In this document: piece after piece, positions 37,576 to 46,800 of the stretch
Numbering within the stretch: position 1 is the stretch's first letter
How the letters are laid out: each line of letters begins with the position of its first letter
Assembly: GCF_046237015.1 (NCBI RefSeq)
Contig: NZ_JBJYIN010000012.1
Span: forward strand, 1 to 64,000
Reading direction: 5' to 3'
Length of the DNA stretch: 64,000 nucleotides
Source of the DNA: JBJYIN01 sp046237015
Lineage (GTDB): Bacteria > Pseudomonadota > Gammaproteobacteria > Enterobacterales > Enterobacteriaceae
Position numbers and translations under genes: made by a program
The notes under the pieces: model-generated
Database searches by the model: none
Seen by the model: the letters and a program-made list of their open reading frames with translations, nothing else
What the model was told of the DNA's origin: nothing

Positions 37576-38133
37576 TTAAAACTCCATCAGTTCCGTTTCT
37601 TTTTCTGCCAAAGCAGCATCAACTTTCTTGATAAAGGCGTCCGTCAGCTTCTGGACATCATCCTGAGCACGGCGTTCTTCATCTTCACTGATCGCTTTAT
37701 CTTTCAACTGCGCTTTTAGCTTATCGTTAGCATCACGGCGCACATTGCGAACAGACACTCGACCTTGCTCTGCTTCACCACGAACCACTTTAATCAGATC
37801 TTTACGACGTTCTTCCGTCAGCGGGGGCAATGGAACGCGGATCACCGATCCGGCAGAAGAAGGGTTTAGCCCCAGATCTGACGTCATAATGGCTTTCTCA
37901 ACCGCTGGGCCAAGTGAACGATCAAATACGGTAATCGCCAGCGTACGGGAATCTTCTACGACCACGTTGGCCAACTGACGTAACGGCGTAGCACTGCCAT
38001 AATATTCAACTTGAATACCATCAAGAATACTGGGTGATGCGCGGCCAGTACGAATTTTGCTGATCTGATTTTTGAACGCTTCAACACATTTATCCATGCG
38101 CGTTTCAGCATCTTTTCTGATTTCATTAGTCAC
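37576..38133 (-). CDS. frr: Ribosome recycling factor (GTG start)
   Basis: A 185-residue factor that, with EF-G, splits post-termination ribosomes. It has the two-domain tRNA-mimic architecture; IRKDAETRMDKCVEAFK near the N-terminus and VRNVRRDANDKLKAQLKDK are family blocks. The GTG at 38133 gives exactly the E. coli length, with AAGGG upstream; an in-frame upstream ATG would add 27 non-conserved residues. It lies downstream of pyrH. Confidence 0.95.
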   Translation of the reverse strand: MTNEIRKDAETRMDKCVEAFKNQISKIRTGRASPSILDGIQVEYYGSATPLRQLANVVVEDSRTLAITVFDRSLGPAVEKAIMTSDLGLNPSSAGSVIRVPLPPLTEERRKDLIKVVRGEAEQGRVSVRNVRRDANDKLKAQLKDKAISEDEERRAQDDVQKLTDAFIKKVDAALAEKETELMEF

Positions 38134-38271
38134 GTTGTGAACCCTTGAATACTGGTTGCCTTGCAGGCCACGCGCCGCGTGACCCGGTGAATAATTAATA
38201 CCGCATAACTGCATGCAGTATATGACTATCTCTGCTGTTGCCAGAAACTGGATATTACCTTATTTCTAAGG

Positions 38272-39003
38272 TTACCCGTTATTACTGATCAACGTTCCTT
38301 CTTTCTCACCCATCACGACTCGACGCAATGCGCCAGGTTTATTCATATTGAAAACCCGAATTGGCAAGTTATGATCACGCGCCAGAGTGAAGGCAGCCAA
38401 ATCCATGACTTTTAACTCACGTTCCAACACTTCCTGATAGTTCAACGTTTCATACAAGGTAGCTGAAGGATCTTTTACCGGATCAGCAGAGTAGACGCCA
38501 TCCACTTTTGTCGCTTTCAACACAACATCGGCTTCAATTTCAATGCCGCGCAAGCAGGCTGCCGAATCAGTGGTGAAGAAAGGATTGCCCGTCCCGGCGG
38601 AGAAAATTACCACGCGGTTATTACGTAGCAAGCTAATGGCCTCAGCCCAACTATAGTTATCGCACACGCCATTCAGGGGAATCGCTGACATCAGGCGGGC
38701 ATTCACATAAGCACGATGCAACGCATCACGCATCGCCAAGCCGTTCATCACAGTAGCCAGCATGCCCATGTGGTCACCCACAACGCGGTTCATACCTGCT
38801 TTCGCTAAACCCGCTCCACGAAACAGGTTGCCGCCGCCGATGACGACACCGACCTGGATGCCCAACTCAACCAGTTCCTTCACTTCCTGCGCCATGCGAT
38901 CCAGAATGCTCGCATCGATACCAAAACCTTCAGTTCCCTGCAACGCTTCGCCACTCAGCTTTAGCAGGATTCGTTGATAGACGGGTTTTGCATTGGTTGC
39001 CAT
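38272..39003 (-). CDS. pyrH: UMP kinase
   Basis: A 243-residue hexameric amino-acid-kinase-fold enzyme that phosphorylates UMP to UDP. ILLKLSGEALQG (about 12-23) and GVVIGGGNLFRG (about 51-62) form the nucleotide-binding region. In enterobacteria it also acts in pyrimidine regulation of carAB. A terminator-like hairpin separates it from tsf. Confidence 0.97.
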   Translation of the reverse strand: MATNAKPVYQRILLKLSGEALQGTEGFGIDASILDRMAQEVKELVELGIQVGVVIGGGNLFRGAGLAKAGMNRVVGDHMGMLATVMNGLAMRDALHRAYVNARLMSAIPLNGVCDNYSWAEAISLLRNNRVVIFSAGTGNPFFTTDSAACLRGIEIEADVVLKATKVDGVYSADPVKDPSATLYETLNYQEVLERELKVMDLAAFTLARDHNLPIRVFNMNKPGALRRVVMGEKEGTLISNNG

Positions 39004-39122
39004 GGTGTTCTTGTCCTACAGGCTGTCATCGTATTGGGATTGTTAAAACAATTGAAAATGGTTTCACCCGGTTACCGATTAAAGCGCGGCAACCCAGTGT
39101 ACTGAAACTATTTAGGCTGGAT

Positions 39123-39152
39123 AAAAAGGAGCCGCCAAGCGGCGGCCCTTTT
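39123..39152 (-). terminator. Terminator downstream of tsf
   Basis: GCCGCCGCTTGGCGGC on the minus strand folds into a GC-rich stem and is followed by a T-run (TCCTTTTT). It lies just past the tsf stop codon and probably ends most rpsB-tsf transcripts before pyrH. Confidence 0.8.
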
Positions 39153-39161
39153 TCACTATTA

Positions 39162-40013
39162 TTAAGACTGCTTACTCATCGCTGCAACTTCAGCAGCAAA
39201 GTCAACTTCAGCTTTCTCAATACCTTCACCGACTTCGAAGCGGATGAAGTTAGTTACGTTAGCATTATGCTCTTTCAGCAGTTGGCCAACAGATTTAGCT
39301 GGATCCATAACAAAAGGCTGACCAGTCAAAGAAACTTCACCGGTGAATTTCTTCATGCGGCCTTCAACCATTTTCTCTGCGATTTCTTTTGGTTTGCCAG
39401 ACTGCATGGCGATTTCCAACTGAACTTTGTACTCTTTTTCTACCACTTCAGCAGACACATCTTCCGGACTAACGAATTCAGGTTTGCTTGCAGCCACGTG
39501 CATAGCCAGGTGTTTAACCAGCTCTTCGTCAGCGCCTTTAGCGGCAACCAGAACACCGATGCGTGCACCGTGCTGATAGCTGCCCAATACATCGCCTTCC
39601 AGCGCAGAAACGCGGCGAATGTTGATGTTCTCACCAATTTTCGCAACCAGTGCGACACGTTCTTCTTCAAACTGTGCTTTCAGTACGTCAACATCGGTGA
39701 TTTTGCCTGCAACCGCGGCATCCAGAACTTTGTCAGCAAACGCCTGGAAACCACCATCTTTCGCCACGAAATCGGTCTGGCAGTTAACTTCCAGAATCAC
39801 AGCGTAGTTACCGTCGATCTTAGTCTTGATTACGCCATCAGCAGCAACGTTACCTGCTTTCTTCGCCGCTTTAATCGCGCCGGATTTACGCATGTTTTCG
39901 ATGGCAAGTTCAATGTCGCCGTCAGCTTCAACCAGCGCCTTTTTACATTCCATCATACCTGCGCTGGTACGCTCACGCAGCTCTTTTACCAGGGATGCGG
40001 TAATTTCAGCCAT
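39162..40013 (-). CDS. tsf: Elongation factor Ts
   Basis: The 283-residue nucleotide exchange factor for EF-Tu, equal in length to E. coli EF-Ts. The N-terminal TDFVAK-type motif (NCQTDFVAKDGG, about 78-89) contacts EF-Tu. The ATG at 40013 gives the family N-terminus MAEITASLVKELRERT; upstream in-frame codons are non-conserved. It follows rpsB in the usual operon. Confidence 0.98.
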   Translation of the reverse strand: MAEITASLVKELRERTSAGMMECKKALVEADGDIELAIENMRKSGAIKAAKKAGNVAADGVIKTKIDGNYAVILEVNCQTDFVAKDGGFQAFADKVLDAAVAGKITDVDVLKAQFEEERVALVAKIGENINIRRVSALEGDVLGSYQHGARIGVLVAAKGADEELVKHLAMHVAASKPEFVSPEDVSAEVVEKEYKVQLEIAMQSGKPKEIAEKMVEGRMKKFTGEVSLTGQPFVMDPAKSVGQLLKEHNANVTNFIRFEVGEGIEKAEVDFAAEVAAMSKQS

Positions 40014-40073
40014 TCTAAAATCCTCGGAAGATTTATACTGCCTGGTCGCAACGACCAAACAGTCTTAAAAATG

Positions 40074-40097
40074 AAAAAGGGGCCATAAAGAGGCCCC
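40074..40097 (-). terminator. Intercistronic hairpin between rpsB and tsf
   Basis: GGGGCCT and (A)GGCCCC arms with a short loop are followed on the minus strand by CTTTTTCAT. In E. coli the rpsB-tsf interval also has an attenuating hairpin, setting the ratio of S2 to EF-Ts. Confidence 0.7.
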
Positions 40098-40148
40098 TAA
40101 CCAAACTAGATACTACCTGGTTAATAAGGGCTCAACGAGCCAGACTTA

Positions 40149-40874
40149 TTATTCAGCTTCGACTAAGCCTTCTTCTGCCTGCTCAGCCAGATCTTGTGAA
40201 CGGCCTTCGCGGATAGCAGTGGCGACAGCACCCAGATACAGGCTAACTGCACGGATTGCGTCATCGTTACCAGGAATAATGAAGTCAACGCCATCTGGAT
40301 CGGAATTGGTATCAACGATAGCAAATACCGGGATACCCAGGTTGTTAGCTTCTTTGATGGCAATGTGTTCATGATCGGCATCAACAACGAACAGTGCGTC
40401 TGGCAGACCACCCATGTCCTTGATACCGCCCAGGCTGTTTTCCAGCTTGTCCAGTTCGCGAGTACGCATCAGCGCCTCTTTCTTGGTCAGCTTGTCGAAA
40501 GTACCATCCTGAGATTGCGTTTCCAGATCTTTCAGACGCTTAATTGACTGACGAACGGTTTTCCAGTTAGTCAGCATACCGCCCAACCAACGATGGTTCA
40601 CGAAGAACTGATCGCAGCTGTTGGCCGCGTCTTTTACCGCTTCGCTTGCTGCGCGTTTAGTACCAACGAACAGAATCTTGCCCTTGCGAGAAGCAATTTT
40701 GCTCAGCTCAGCCAGCGCATCGTTGAACATCGGTACTGTCTTCTCAAGGTTGATGATGTGCACTTTGTTACGCGCACCGAAGATGAACGGCTTCATTTTC
40801 GGGTTCCAGTAACGGGTCTGGTGACCAAAGTGTGCGCCAGCCTTGAGCATATCGCGCATGGAAACAGTTGCCAT
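40149..40874 (-). CDS. rpsB: 30S ribosomal protein S2
   Basis: A 241-residue small-subunit protein needed for S1 attachment. The N-terminus MATVSMRDMLKAGAHFGHQT and RWLGGMLTNWKTVRQSI are diagnostic. S2 is known to autoregulate rpsB-tsf through the 5' leader, and a leader of about 170 bases is present here. Confidence 0.98.
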   Translation of the reverse strand: MATVSMRDMLKAGAHFGHQTRYWNPKMKPFIFGARNKVHIINLEKTVPMFNDALAELSKIASRKGKILFVGTKRAASEAVKDAANSCDQFFVNHRWLGGMLTNWKTVRQSIKRLKDLETQSQDGTFDKLTKKEALMRTRELDKLENSLGGIKDMGGLPDALFVVDADHEHIAIKEANNLGIPVFAIVDTNSDPDGVDFIIPGNDDAIRAVSLYLGAVATAIREGRSQDLAEQAEEGLVEAE

Positions 40875-41222
40875 GATTACCTCTATTAATTAAGTATGGG
40901 GTTAAGCCTCCACGAGTCCCATTGCGCCGACCCCATCGATCGAAATCGTTTGGAGCACCCCGGCGAACGTGCCGACACGTGTGTGTTATATACACAAAGT
41001 GAGTTTAGCCGACACAGCCAGATACCTACAAAAACATCCAGCCGGATCGTCGGCGCGCTTTATACCATAAATCCCCTGGGAACACCAACTTTTGTTGCCC
41101 CCGACACCACCATTCGGAATGATAATTTGGCAAGCTAATGGCTTGGCTGATAACATGAGTTATGACTTATCACCGACCTTCATTCCTGTAATCCATACAG
41201 GACACCTGCGGACAAATATTTA
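40875..41222 (-). other. rpsB leader and divergent rpsB-map promoter region
   Basis: This 348-base interval carries the rpsB promoter (see next entry) and an rpsB leader of about 170 bases on the minus strand. In E. coli the same place gives rise to the t44/tff leader RNA and is the S2 autoregulatory element. I see GC-rich inverted segments but did not fold it. No convincing map promoter was identified. Confidence 0.5.
41059..41088 (-). promoter_or_regulatory. rpsB promoter with stringent-type discriminator
   Basis: On the minus strand TTGGTG (plus 41083-41088), an 18-bp spacer and TATAAA (plus 41059-41064) are followed immediately by GCGCGCC. The GC-rich discriminator is typical of ppGpp-controlled ribosomal promoters. 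Confidence 0.65.
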
Positions 41223-42017
41223 ATGGCAATATCAATCAAAACACCTGAAGACATTGAGAAAATGCGCGTTGCTGGCCGTCTGGCCGCTGAGGTATTGGAA
41301 ATCATCGAACCTCATGTTGTTCCCGGCGTCAACACGGCAGAATTAGACAGAATTTGTCATGACTACATCACTAATAAACAGCAGGCTATTTCCGCCTGTC
41401 TGGGCTATCACGGTTTTCCGAAATCCGTGTGCATTTCTGTTAATGAAGTGGTCTGTCACGGTATTCCCAGTGAAGAAAAAATCCTGAAAGACGGCGACAT
41501 CGTTAATATCGATGTGACCGTTATCAAGGAGGGTTTCCATGGTGATACCTCCAAGATGTTCATCGTGGGTAAACCGACAATTTTGGGCGAACGCCTCTGC
41601 CGTATTACGCAAGAAAGCTTATATCTGGCGTTAAAAATGGTGAAACCGGGTATTCGCTTACGTTCTCTCGGGAAAGCGATCCAGAAATTCGTTGAAGCAA
41701 ACAATTTTTCCGTTGTTCGCGAATATTGCGGCCACGGAATCGGTGTGGGTTTCCACGAAGAACCTCAGGTACTGCATTACGATGCCGATGACGGTGGTGT
41801 TGTCCTGCAAGCGGGTATGGCATTCACGATTGAGCCTATGGTCAACGCTGGCGATTATCGTATTCGGTCAATGAAAGATGGTTGGACAGTTAAAACCAAG
41901 GATCGCAGCTTGTCAGCCCAATACGAGCATACTATTGTGGTAACTGAAAATGGCTGTGAAATCATGACGCTGCGAAAAGATGACACCATCGCCAATATCA
42001 TTACACACGAAGAATAA
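41223..42017 (+). CDS. map: Methionine aminopeptidase
   Basis: A 264-residue type I enzyme that removes the initiator methionine. The metal-binding pattern is intact: His79 (VVCHGIPS), Asp97 (VNIDVTV) and Asp108 (FHGDTS), with the later His (YCGHGIG) and two Glu residues (IEPMV, YEHTIV). It is divergent from rpsB, as in E. coli. Confidence 0.98.
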   Translation: MAISIKTPEDIEKMRVAGRLAAEVLEIIEPHVVPGVNTAELDRICHDYITNKQQAISACLGYHGFPKSVCISVNEVVCHGIPSEEKILKDGDIVNIDVTVIKEGFHGDTSKMFIVGKPTILGERLCRITQESLYLALKMVKPGIRLRSLGKAIQKFVEANNFSVVREYCGHGIGVGFHEEPQVLHYDADDGGVVLQAGMAFTIEPMVNAGDYRIRSMKDGWTVKTKDRSLSAQYEHTIVVTENGCEIMTLRKDDTIANIITHEE

Positions 42018-42127
42018 TGAGTAAGCCGACAACTGTCGGCCTAGGGTAGCTGTCCTGACTAAGCCGCTTTCGTACACAGAAAGCGGTATTTCACATCACT
42101 CACTGCGATTTGTTATGGATTGCGTCT

Positions 42128-44818
42128 ATGAGCCAAAAAAATCTTTCACCAGATACAGATACGTCGGCACAATCCTCTGCGGCGACACCCTTACCTGCCT
42201 CGCCGCTGACATATAGCGATGACATGCTGGACTGCCAGACGCTGAAACGGCAATTAGAACAATTTCAATCCTGGTTGAGCAACGAATTTAAATCCGGCGT
42301 TAGTGCAGAAATGCTTATTGATGCCAGAACGCTTTTCATTGATCGTCTCTTGCAACGCCTGTGGTTTTTTTATGGGTTTGAAACCATCGCGCAAACAGCA
42401 TTAGTCGCGGTCGGCGGCTACGGGCGCGGTGAATTGCATCCACTTTCCGATATTGATGTTCTGTTTCTCAGCCTAGATAAACTCAACGATCGGGATTCAC
42501 AGCAGGTTGGTAAATTCATTACTTTGCTGTGGGATATTAAACTCGAAGTGGGTCACAGCGTGAGAACGCTGGAAGAGTGTTTACAAGAAGGCGGCGCTGA
42601 TATTTCTGTCGCAACCAATCTCATCGAATCTCGCATGATATGCGGTGATGTTGCCCTATTTCTTAACCTGCAAAAACAAGTATTCAGTGAAGAATTCTGG
42701 CCATCATCAACTTTTTTTCCGGCCAAAATCGCAGAACAAAAGGAGCGTCATCAGCGCTATCATAGTACCAGTTACAACCTCGAACCTGATATCAAAAGCA
42801 GCCCAGGCGGATTACGCGACATTCACACCTTACAATGGGTCGCTCGCCGCCATTTTGGTGCAACCTCGCTGAATGAAATGGTTGGTTTTGGCTTTCTCAC
42901 CGAAGCAGAACGTAAAGAACTCAATGAATGCCAGAGCTTTCTGTGGCGTATTCGTTTTGCCTTGCACCTGATACTCCCGCGCTACGATAATCGATTACTG
43001 TTCGATCGACAGCTTAATGTCGCGCAGTTGCTGCAATATCAAGGGGAAGGAAACGCACCAGTCGAACGCATGATGAAAGACTTCTACCGCATGACCCGGC
43101 GCGTTAGCGAGTTGAATCAGATGCTGCTGCAATTATTTGATGAGGCCATTCTGGCACTCGAAGCCAGCGAGAAACCACGAGCGATTGATGAAGAGTTTCA
43201 ACTACGCGGTAGCCTGATCGATCTGCGAGATGAGACATTGTTTACCCGTAAACCGGAAGCCATCATGCGTATGTTTTACATGATGGTACGTAATCGTAAT
43301 ATTACCGGTATTTATTCGACGACGCTCCGCCATCTTCGCCATGCCCGACGCCACCTTTCCAGCCCACTATGTACCATCCCGGAAGCCAGACACCTATTTA
43401 TGAACATGCTGCGCCATCCGCATGCCGTGAGTAGAGCGTTACTTCCGATGCATCATCACAGCGTACTGTGGGCCTATATGCCGTTATGGGGCAATATCGT
43501 CGGCCAAATGCAGTTTGATTTATTCCATGCTTACACGGTTGATGAACATACTATTCGGGTGCTGTTAAAGCTAGAGAGTTTCTCTGATGAGGAGACTCAC
43601 ACACTTCATCCACTCTGTGTCGAGCTTTATCCTCGCCTGCCACAACCTGAGCTATTGCTGCTCGCCGCTCTGTTTCATGACATTGCTAAAGGTCGCGGTG
43701 GCGATCACTCAGAACTGGGTGCCCAAGATGTACTCGAATTCGCCGCGCTACACGGTTTGAACTCACGGGAAGCCCAGTTAGTTTCCTGGTTAGTTCGCTG
43801 CCATCTTCTTATGTCAGTCACTGCACAGCGTCGGGATATCCAGGATCCTACGGTTATCCAGCAATTTGCCACTGAAGTGCAAAGTGAAACACGCCTGCGG
43901 TACCTGGTCAGCCTGACCGTCGCCGACATTTGCGCCACCAATGAAACGCTGTGGAACAGTTGGAAACAGAGCCTGTTACGTGAGCTCTATTTTGCGACAG
44001 AAAAACAACTCCGCCGGGGAATGCAAAACACCCCAGACCTAAGAGAACGCGTTCGCCACCATCGTCTTCAGGCGTTGGCATTGTTACGTATGGATAACAT
44101 TGATGAGGAAGCCTTACATCATATCTGGAGCCGTTGTCGCGCCGACTATTTCCTGCGCCATTCGCCTAACCAATTAGCTTGGCATGCACGCCATCTGCTA
44201 GAGCATGACACGCAGAAACCACTGGTACTAATCAGCCATCAGGCCAGCCGAGGGGGAACAGAAATATTTATCTGGAGCCCGGATCGACCTTATTTATTTG
44301 CCGCTGTAGCAGGTGAATTAGATCGACGAAACCTGAGCGTTCACGATGCCCAAATTTTTACCAGCCGTGATGGTATGGCAATGGATACGTTCATTGTACT
44401 TGAGCCAGACGGTAGCCCACTGGCGCAAGATCGCCACGAAATGATCCGCGTTGCGCTCGAACAGGCATTGACGCAGCGTGATTATCAACATCCACGTGTA
44501 CGTCGCCCTTCGCCCAAGCTTCGCCACTTCAGCGTACCAACGGAAGTCAATTTTCTACCGACACATACGGACCGGCGTAGCTATATGGAACTCAGTGCGC
44601 TCGACCAACCTGGTTTATTGGCACGTATCGGCGAAATTTTTTCCGACCTTAACCTCTCGCTACATGGCGCACGAATTTCCACCATTGGTGAGCGAGTAGA
44701 GGATTTATTTATTCTCGCTGACAGCGATAGACGGGCCCTTAAGCCGGAATTACGACTTAAATTGCAAGAACGGTTGACAGAGGCCCTAAACCCAAACGAT
44801 AAAGTACCCTTGAGTTAA
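42128..44818 (+). CDS. glnD: Bifunctional PII uridylyltransferase / uridylyl-removing enzyme
   Basis: An 896-residue nitrogen sensor that uridylylates PII proteins when glutamine is low and removes UMP when it is high. The nucleotidyltransferase motif GGYGRGELHPLSDIDVLF lies in the N-terminal third. An HD hydrolase motif (LFHDIAKGRGGDHSELG) is central, and two ACT domains that bind glutamine are at the C-terminus. I prefer the ATG at 42128; a TTG six codons upstream also opens the frame. Confidence 0.96.
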   Translation: MSQKNLSPDTDTSAQSSAATPLPASPLTYSDDMLDCQTLKRQLEQFQSWLSNEFKSGVSAEMLIDARTLFIDRLLQRLWFFYGFETIAQTALVAVGGYGRGELHPLSDIDVLFLSLDKLNDRDSQQVGKFITLLWDIKLEVGHSVRTLEECLQEGGADISVATNLIESRMICGDVALFLNLQKQVFSEEFWPSSTFFPAKIAEQKERHQRYHSTSYNLEPDIKSSPGGLRDIHTLQWVARRHFGATSLNEMVGFGFLTEAERKELNECQSFLWRIRFALHLILPRYDNRLLFDRQLNVAQLLQYQGEGNAPVERMMKDFYRMTRRVSELNQMLLQLFDEAILALEASEKPRAIDEEFQLRGSLIDLRDETLFTRKPEAIMRMFYMMVRNRNITGIYSTTLRHLRHARRHLSSPLCTIPEARHLFMNMLRHPHAVSRALLPMHHHSVLWAYMPLWGNIVGQMQFDLFHAYTVDEHTIRVLLKLESFSDEETHTLHPLCVELYPRLPQPELLLLAALFHDIAKGRGGDHSELGAQDVLEFAALHGLNSREAQLVSWLVRCHLLMSVTAQRRDIQDPTVIQQFATEVQSETRLRYLVSLTVADICATNETLWNSWKQSLLRELYFATEKQLRRGMQNTPDLRERVRHHRLQALALLRMDNIDEEALHHIWSRCRADYFLRHSPNQLAWHARHLLEHDTQKPLVLISHQASRGGTEIFIWSPDRPYLFAAVAGELDRRNLSVHDAQIFTSRDGMAMDTFIVLEPDGSPLAQDRHEMIRVALEQALTQRDYQHPRVRRPSPKLRHFSVPTEVNFLPTHTDRRSYMELSALDQPGLLARIGEIFSDLNLSLHGARISTIGERVEDLFILADSDRRALKPELRLKLQERLTEALNPNDKVPLS

Positions 44819-44846
44819 TTTTCACTATCAGGAAAGAGAAAACAGG

Positions 44847-45674
44847 ATGCACCAACAACTACAGAACGTTATCGAAACCGCTTTCGAACGCCGCGCAGAT
44901 ATCACTCCGGCAAATGTAGACACCGTTACGCGCGAAGCAATTAATCAGGTTATCAGCTTGTTAGACAGCGGCACACTACGAGTCTCAGAAAAAATCGACG
45001 GCCAGTGGGTAACGCATCAATGGCTGAAAAAGGCGGTGTTACTCTCCTTCCGCATTAACGATAACCAACTTATTGAAGGTGCGGAAACGCGTTACTACGA
45101 CAAAGTCCCGATGAAGTTCGCTGATTATGATGCAGAGCGCTTTCAACGCGAAGGTTTCCGCGTTGCACCGCCTGCCAGCGTACGTCGTGGCGCATATATC
45201 GCCCGCAACACCGTTCTGATGCCTTCTTACGTCAATATTGGCGCTTATGTTGATGAAGGTACGATGGTTGATACCTGGGTAACCGTCGGTTCCTGTGCCC
45301 AGATAGGTAAGAATGTTCACCTATCTGGTGGCGTCGGCATTGGTGGCGTACTGGAACCACTACAGGCTAACCCGACGATTATTGAAGATAACTGCTTCAT
45401 CGGTGCACGTTCTGAAGTCGTAGAAGGCGTCATCGTTGAAGAAGGCTCTGTTATTTCTATGGGCGTATTTATCAGCCAAAGCACTCGTATTTACGATCGT
45501 GAAACAGGTGAAATCCATTACGGCCGCGTCCCAGCAGGTTCTGTGGTCGTTTCCGGTAACTTGCCGTCCAAAGACGGTACACATAGCCTGTATTGTGCAG
45601 TGATTGTGAAAAAAGTCGATGCGAAAACCCGCGGAAAAGTGGGAATTAATGAGTTATTACGTACCATTGACTAA
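44847..45674 (+). CDS. dapD: Tetrahydrodipicolinate N-succinyltransferase
   Basis: The 275-residue enzyme succinylates tetrahydrodipicolinate in the lysine and diaminopimelate pathway. An N-terminal helical domain (about 1-100) precedes a hexapeptide beta-helix (VLMPSYVNIGAYVDEG onward). It lies 28 bases after glnD, with GAAAGAG before the ATG, and ends at a strong terminator. Confidence 0.97.
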   Translation: MHQQLQNVIETAFERRADITPANVDTVTREAINQVISLLDSGTLRVSEKIDGQWVTHQWLKKAVLLSFRINDNQLIEGAETRYYDKVPMKFADYDAERFQREGFRVAPPASVRRGAYIARNTVLMPSYVNIGAYVDEGTMVDTWVTVGSCAQIGKNVHLSGGVGIGGVLEPLQANPTIIEDNCFIGARSEVVEGVIVEEGSVISMGVFISQSTRIYDRETGEIHYGRVPAGSVVVSGNLPSKDGTHSLYCAVIVKKVDAKTRGKVGINELLRTID

Positions 45675-45683
45675 ACTGAATCT

Positions 45684-45711
45684 GGCGGGTTAAGTAACCC
45701 GCCATTTTTTT
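45684..45711 (+). terminator. Terminator downstream of dapD
   Basis: GGCGGGTT / AACCCGCC with a four-base loop is followed by ATTTTTTTA, a textbook intrinsic terminator 10 bases past the dapD stop. Confidence 0.9.
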
Positions 45712-45719
45712 ATTCACCG

Positions 45720-45834
45720 ATACCCAAAACAGCTCAAGTTGCAGAATAAAAACGTTAAGGCGGTTTTCTCCCTAAAGGGGAGAGCCAAGTAACAGATGTC
45801 GCCAACGGACATGCAACTTGAGGTATGCGGGCAT
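45720..45834. repeat. Short inverted-repeat element, ATACCC...TTGCA family
   Basis: A 115-bp segment with imperfect inverted ends: left ATACCC...CTCAAGTTGCA and right TGCAACTTGAGG...GGGCAT. The interior is non-coding. The ends match the element at 52640-52838, so this is a shorter member of the same family. It lies between the dapD terminator and yaeH. Confidence 0.7.
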
Positions 45835-45862
45835 AAAGGTCAAAACCAAGAAAGGTGGCGCT

Positions 45863-46252
45863 ATGTATGACAATCTGAAAAGCCTGGGGATAACCAATCC
45901 CGACGATATCGATCGCTATAGCCTGCGCCAGGAGGCCAGCAACGATATTCTGAAAATATACTTCCGCAAAGACAAAGGCGAGTTTTTCGCCAAGAGTGTA
46001 AAATTCAAATATCCGCGTCAACGTAAAACCATCATGGCCGACAACGCAGGTCAGGGTTATAAAGAAATCAACGAAATCAGCCCGAATTTACGTTATGTCA
46101 TCGATGAGCTTGACCAGATCTGTCAACACGAACAGGTAGAAATTGATCTCAAACGCAAGATCCTTGACGATCTCCGTCATCTGGATAGCGTAGTTTCAAA
46201 TAAAATCGCCGAAATTGAATCAGACCTGGAAAAGTTGACTAAAAATCGCTGA
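45863..46252 (+). CDS. yaeH: YaeH family (UPF0325) protein
   Basis: A 129-residue protein of unknown function, highly conserved in enterobacteria. MYDNLKSLGITNP and FFAKSVKFKYPRQRKT are diagnostic, and the C-terminal third looks like a coiled coil (VVSNKIAEIESDLEKL). GGTGG lies before the ATG at 45863; the frame is open 15 codons upstream through the repeat, but those are not conserved. It follows dapD as in E. coli. Confidence 0.93.
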   Translation: MYDNLKSLGITNPDDIDRYSLRQEASNDILKIYFRKDKGEFFAKSVKFKYPRQRKTIMADNAGQGYKEINEISPNLRYVIDELDQICQHEQVEIDLKRKILDDLRHLDSVVSNKIAEIESDLEKLTKNR

Positions 46253-46277
46253 CCACCTTTATTGCCTTTCTTTAACA

Positions 46278-46308
46278 AAAACGGGAGCGATGACGTCTCC
46301 CGTTTTTT
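46278..46308. terminator. Bidirectional terminator between yaeH and yqcA
   Basis: ACGGGAG / CTCCCGT with a nine-base loop is flanked by AAAA on the left and TTTTTT on the right. It can end the plus-strand yaeH transcript and the minus-strand yqcA transcript. Confidence 0.85.
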
Positions 46309-46312
46309 CATC

Positions 46313-46768
46313 TCACGATGCGTTGACCAACCCACTCCAATGCTCAACCCACGGGCAAGAAATCACTTCCGGCTCTGGATGTTCAATGGCATCAATATTC
46401 AGCACGTCACCGAGGCGTTTCGCACCGATATCCTGTAATAACGCATCAAATTGATGACCTGCGCCACAAAAGTTTTCATAGCTACTGTCCCCCAACGCAA
46501 TCACGCCATAGTGTAAATTCGGCTGATAGCCGCCTTTCTCACGTAATGCTGCGAACAAAGGCGCTATCGACTCAGGCAACTGTCCCTGCCCTGTGGTTGA
46601 CGTTACGACCAGCACGTAATGCTCACAATACTCAAGCCACGACGCTAACGAGGCGTCCTCAAACACCTTCACGTCATGTCCGTGTTCTCTGAGTATGTTC
46701 TCCGCTTCTTCAGCGACCAGAAGTGCATTCCCGTAGACTGTGCCAACAAAAATACCAATCTGCGCCAT
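46313..46768 (-). CDS. yqcA: Flavodoxin YqcA
   Basis: A 151-residue single-domain flavodoxin of the MioC/YqcA type. The FMN phosphate loop is GTVYGNA (about residues 9-15), and STTGQGQLPES plus ALGDSSYENFCG form the isoalloxazine loops. Its redox partner is not known. It follows truC (32-base gap) as in the E. coli yqcC-truC-yqcA set. Confidence 0.94.
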   Translation of the reverse strand: MAQIGIFVGTVYGNALLVAEEAENILREHGHDVKVFEDASLASWLEYCEHYVLVVTSTTGQGQLPESIAPLFAALREKGGYQPNLHYGVIALGDSSYENFCGAGHQFDALLQDIGAKRLGDVLNIDAIEHPEPEVISCPWVEHWSGLVNAS

Positions 46769-46800
46769 GCTGCCGACTCCCTTGTTATGTAATGATCAAT

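Noticed and set aside
38988..40088. A 366-codon plus-strand frame opposite tsf and the pyrH-tsf gap
   Set aside because: It lies antisense to tsf, whose protein is unmistakable, and its translation is rich in Phe, Cys and His with no family resemblance.
22090..40874. Search for insertions or damage in the essential minus-strand block
   Set aside because: All genes from rpsB to accA have expected lengths, motifs and order; nothing unusual was found apart from the hairpins listed.
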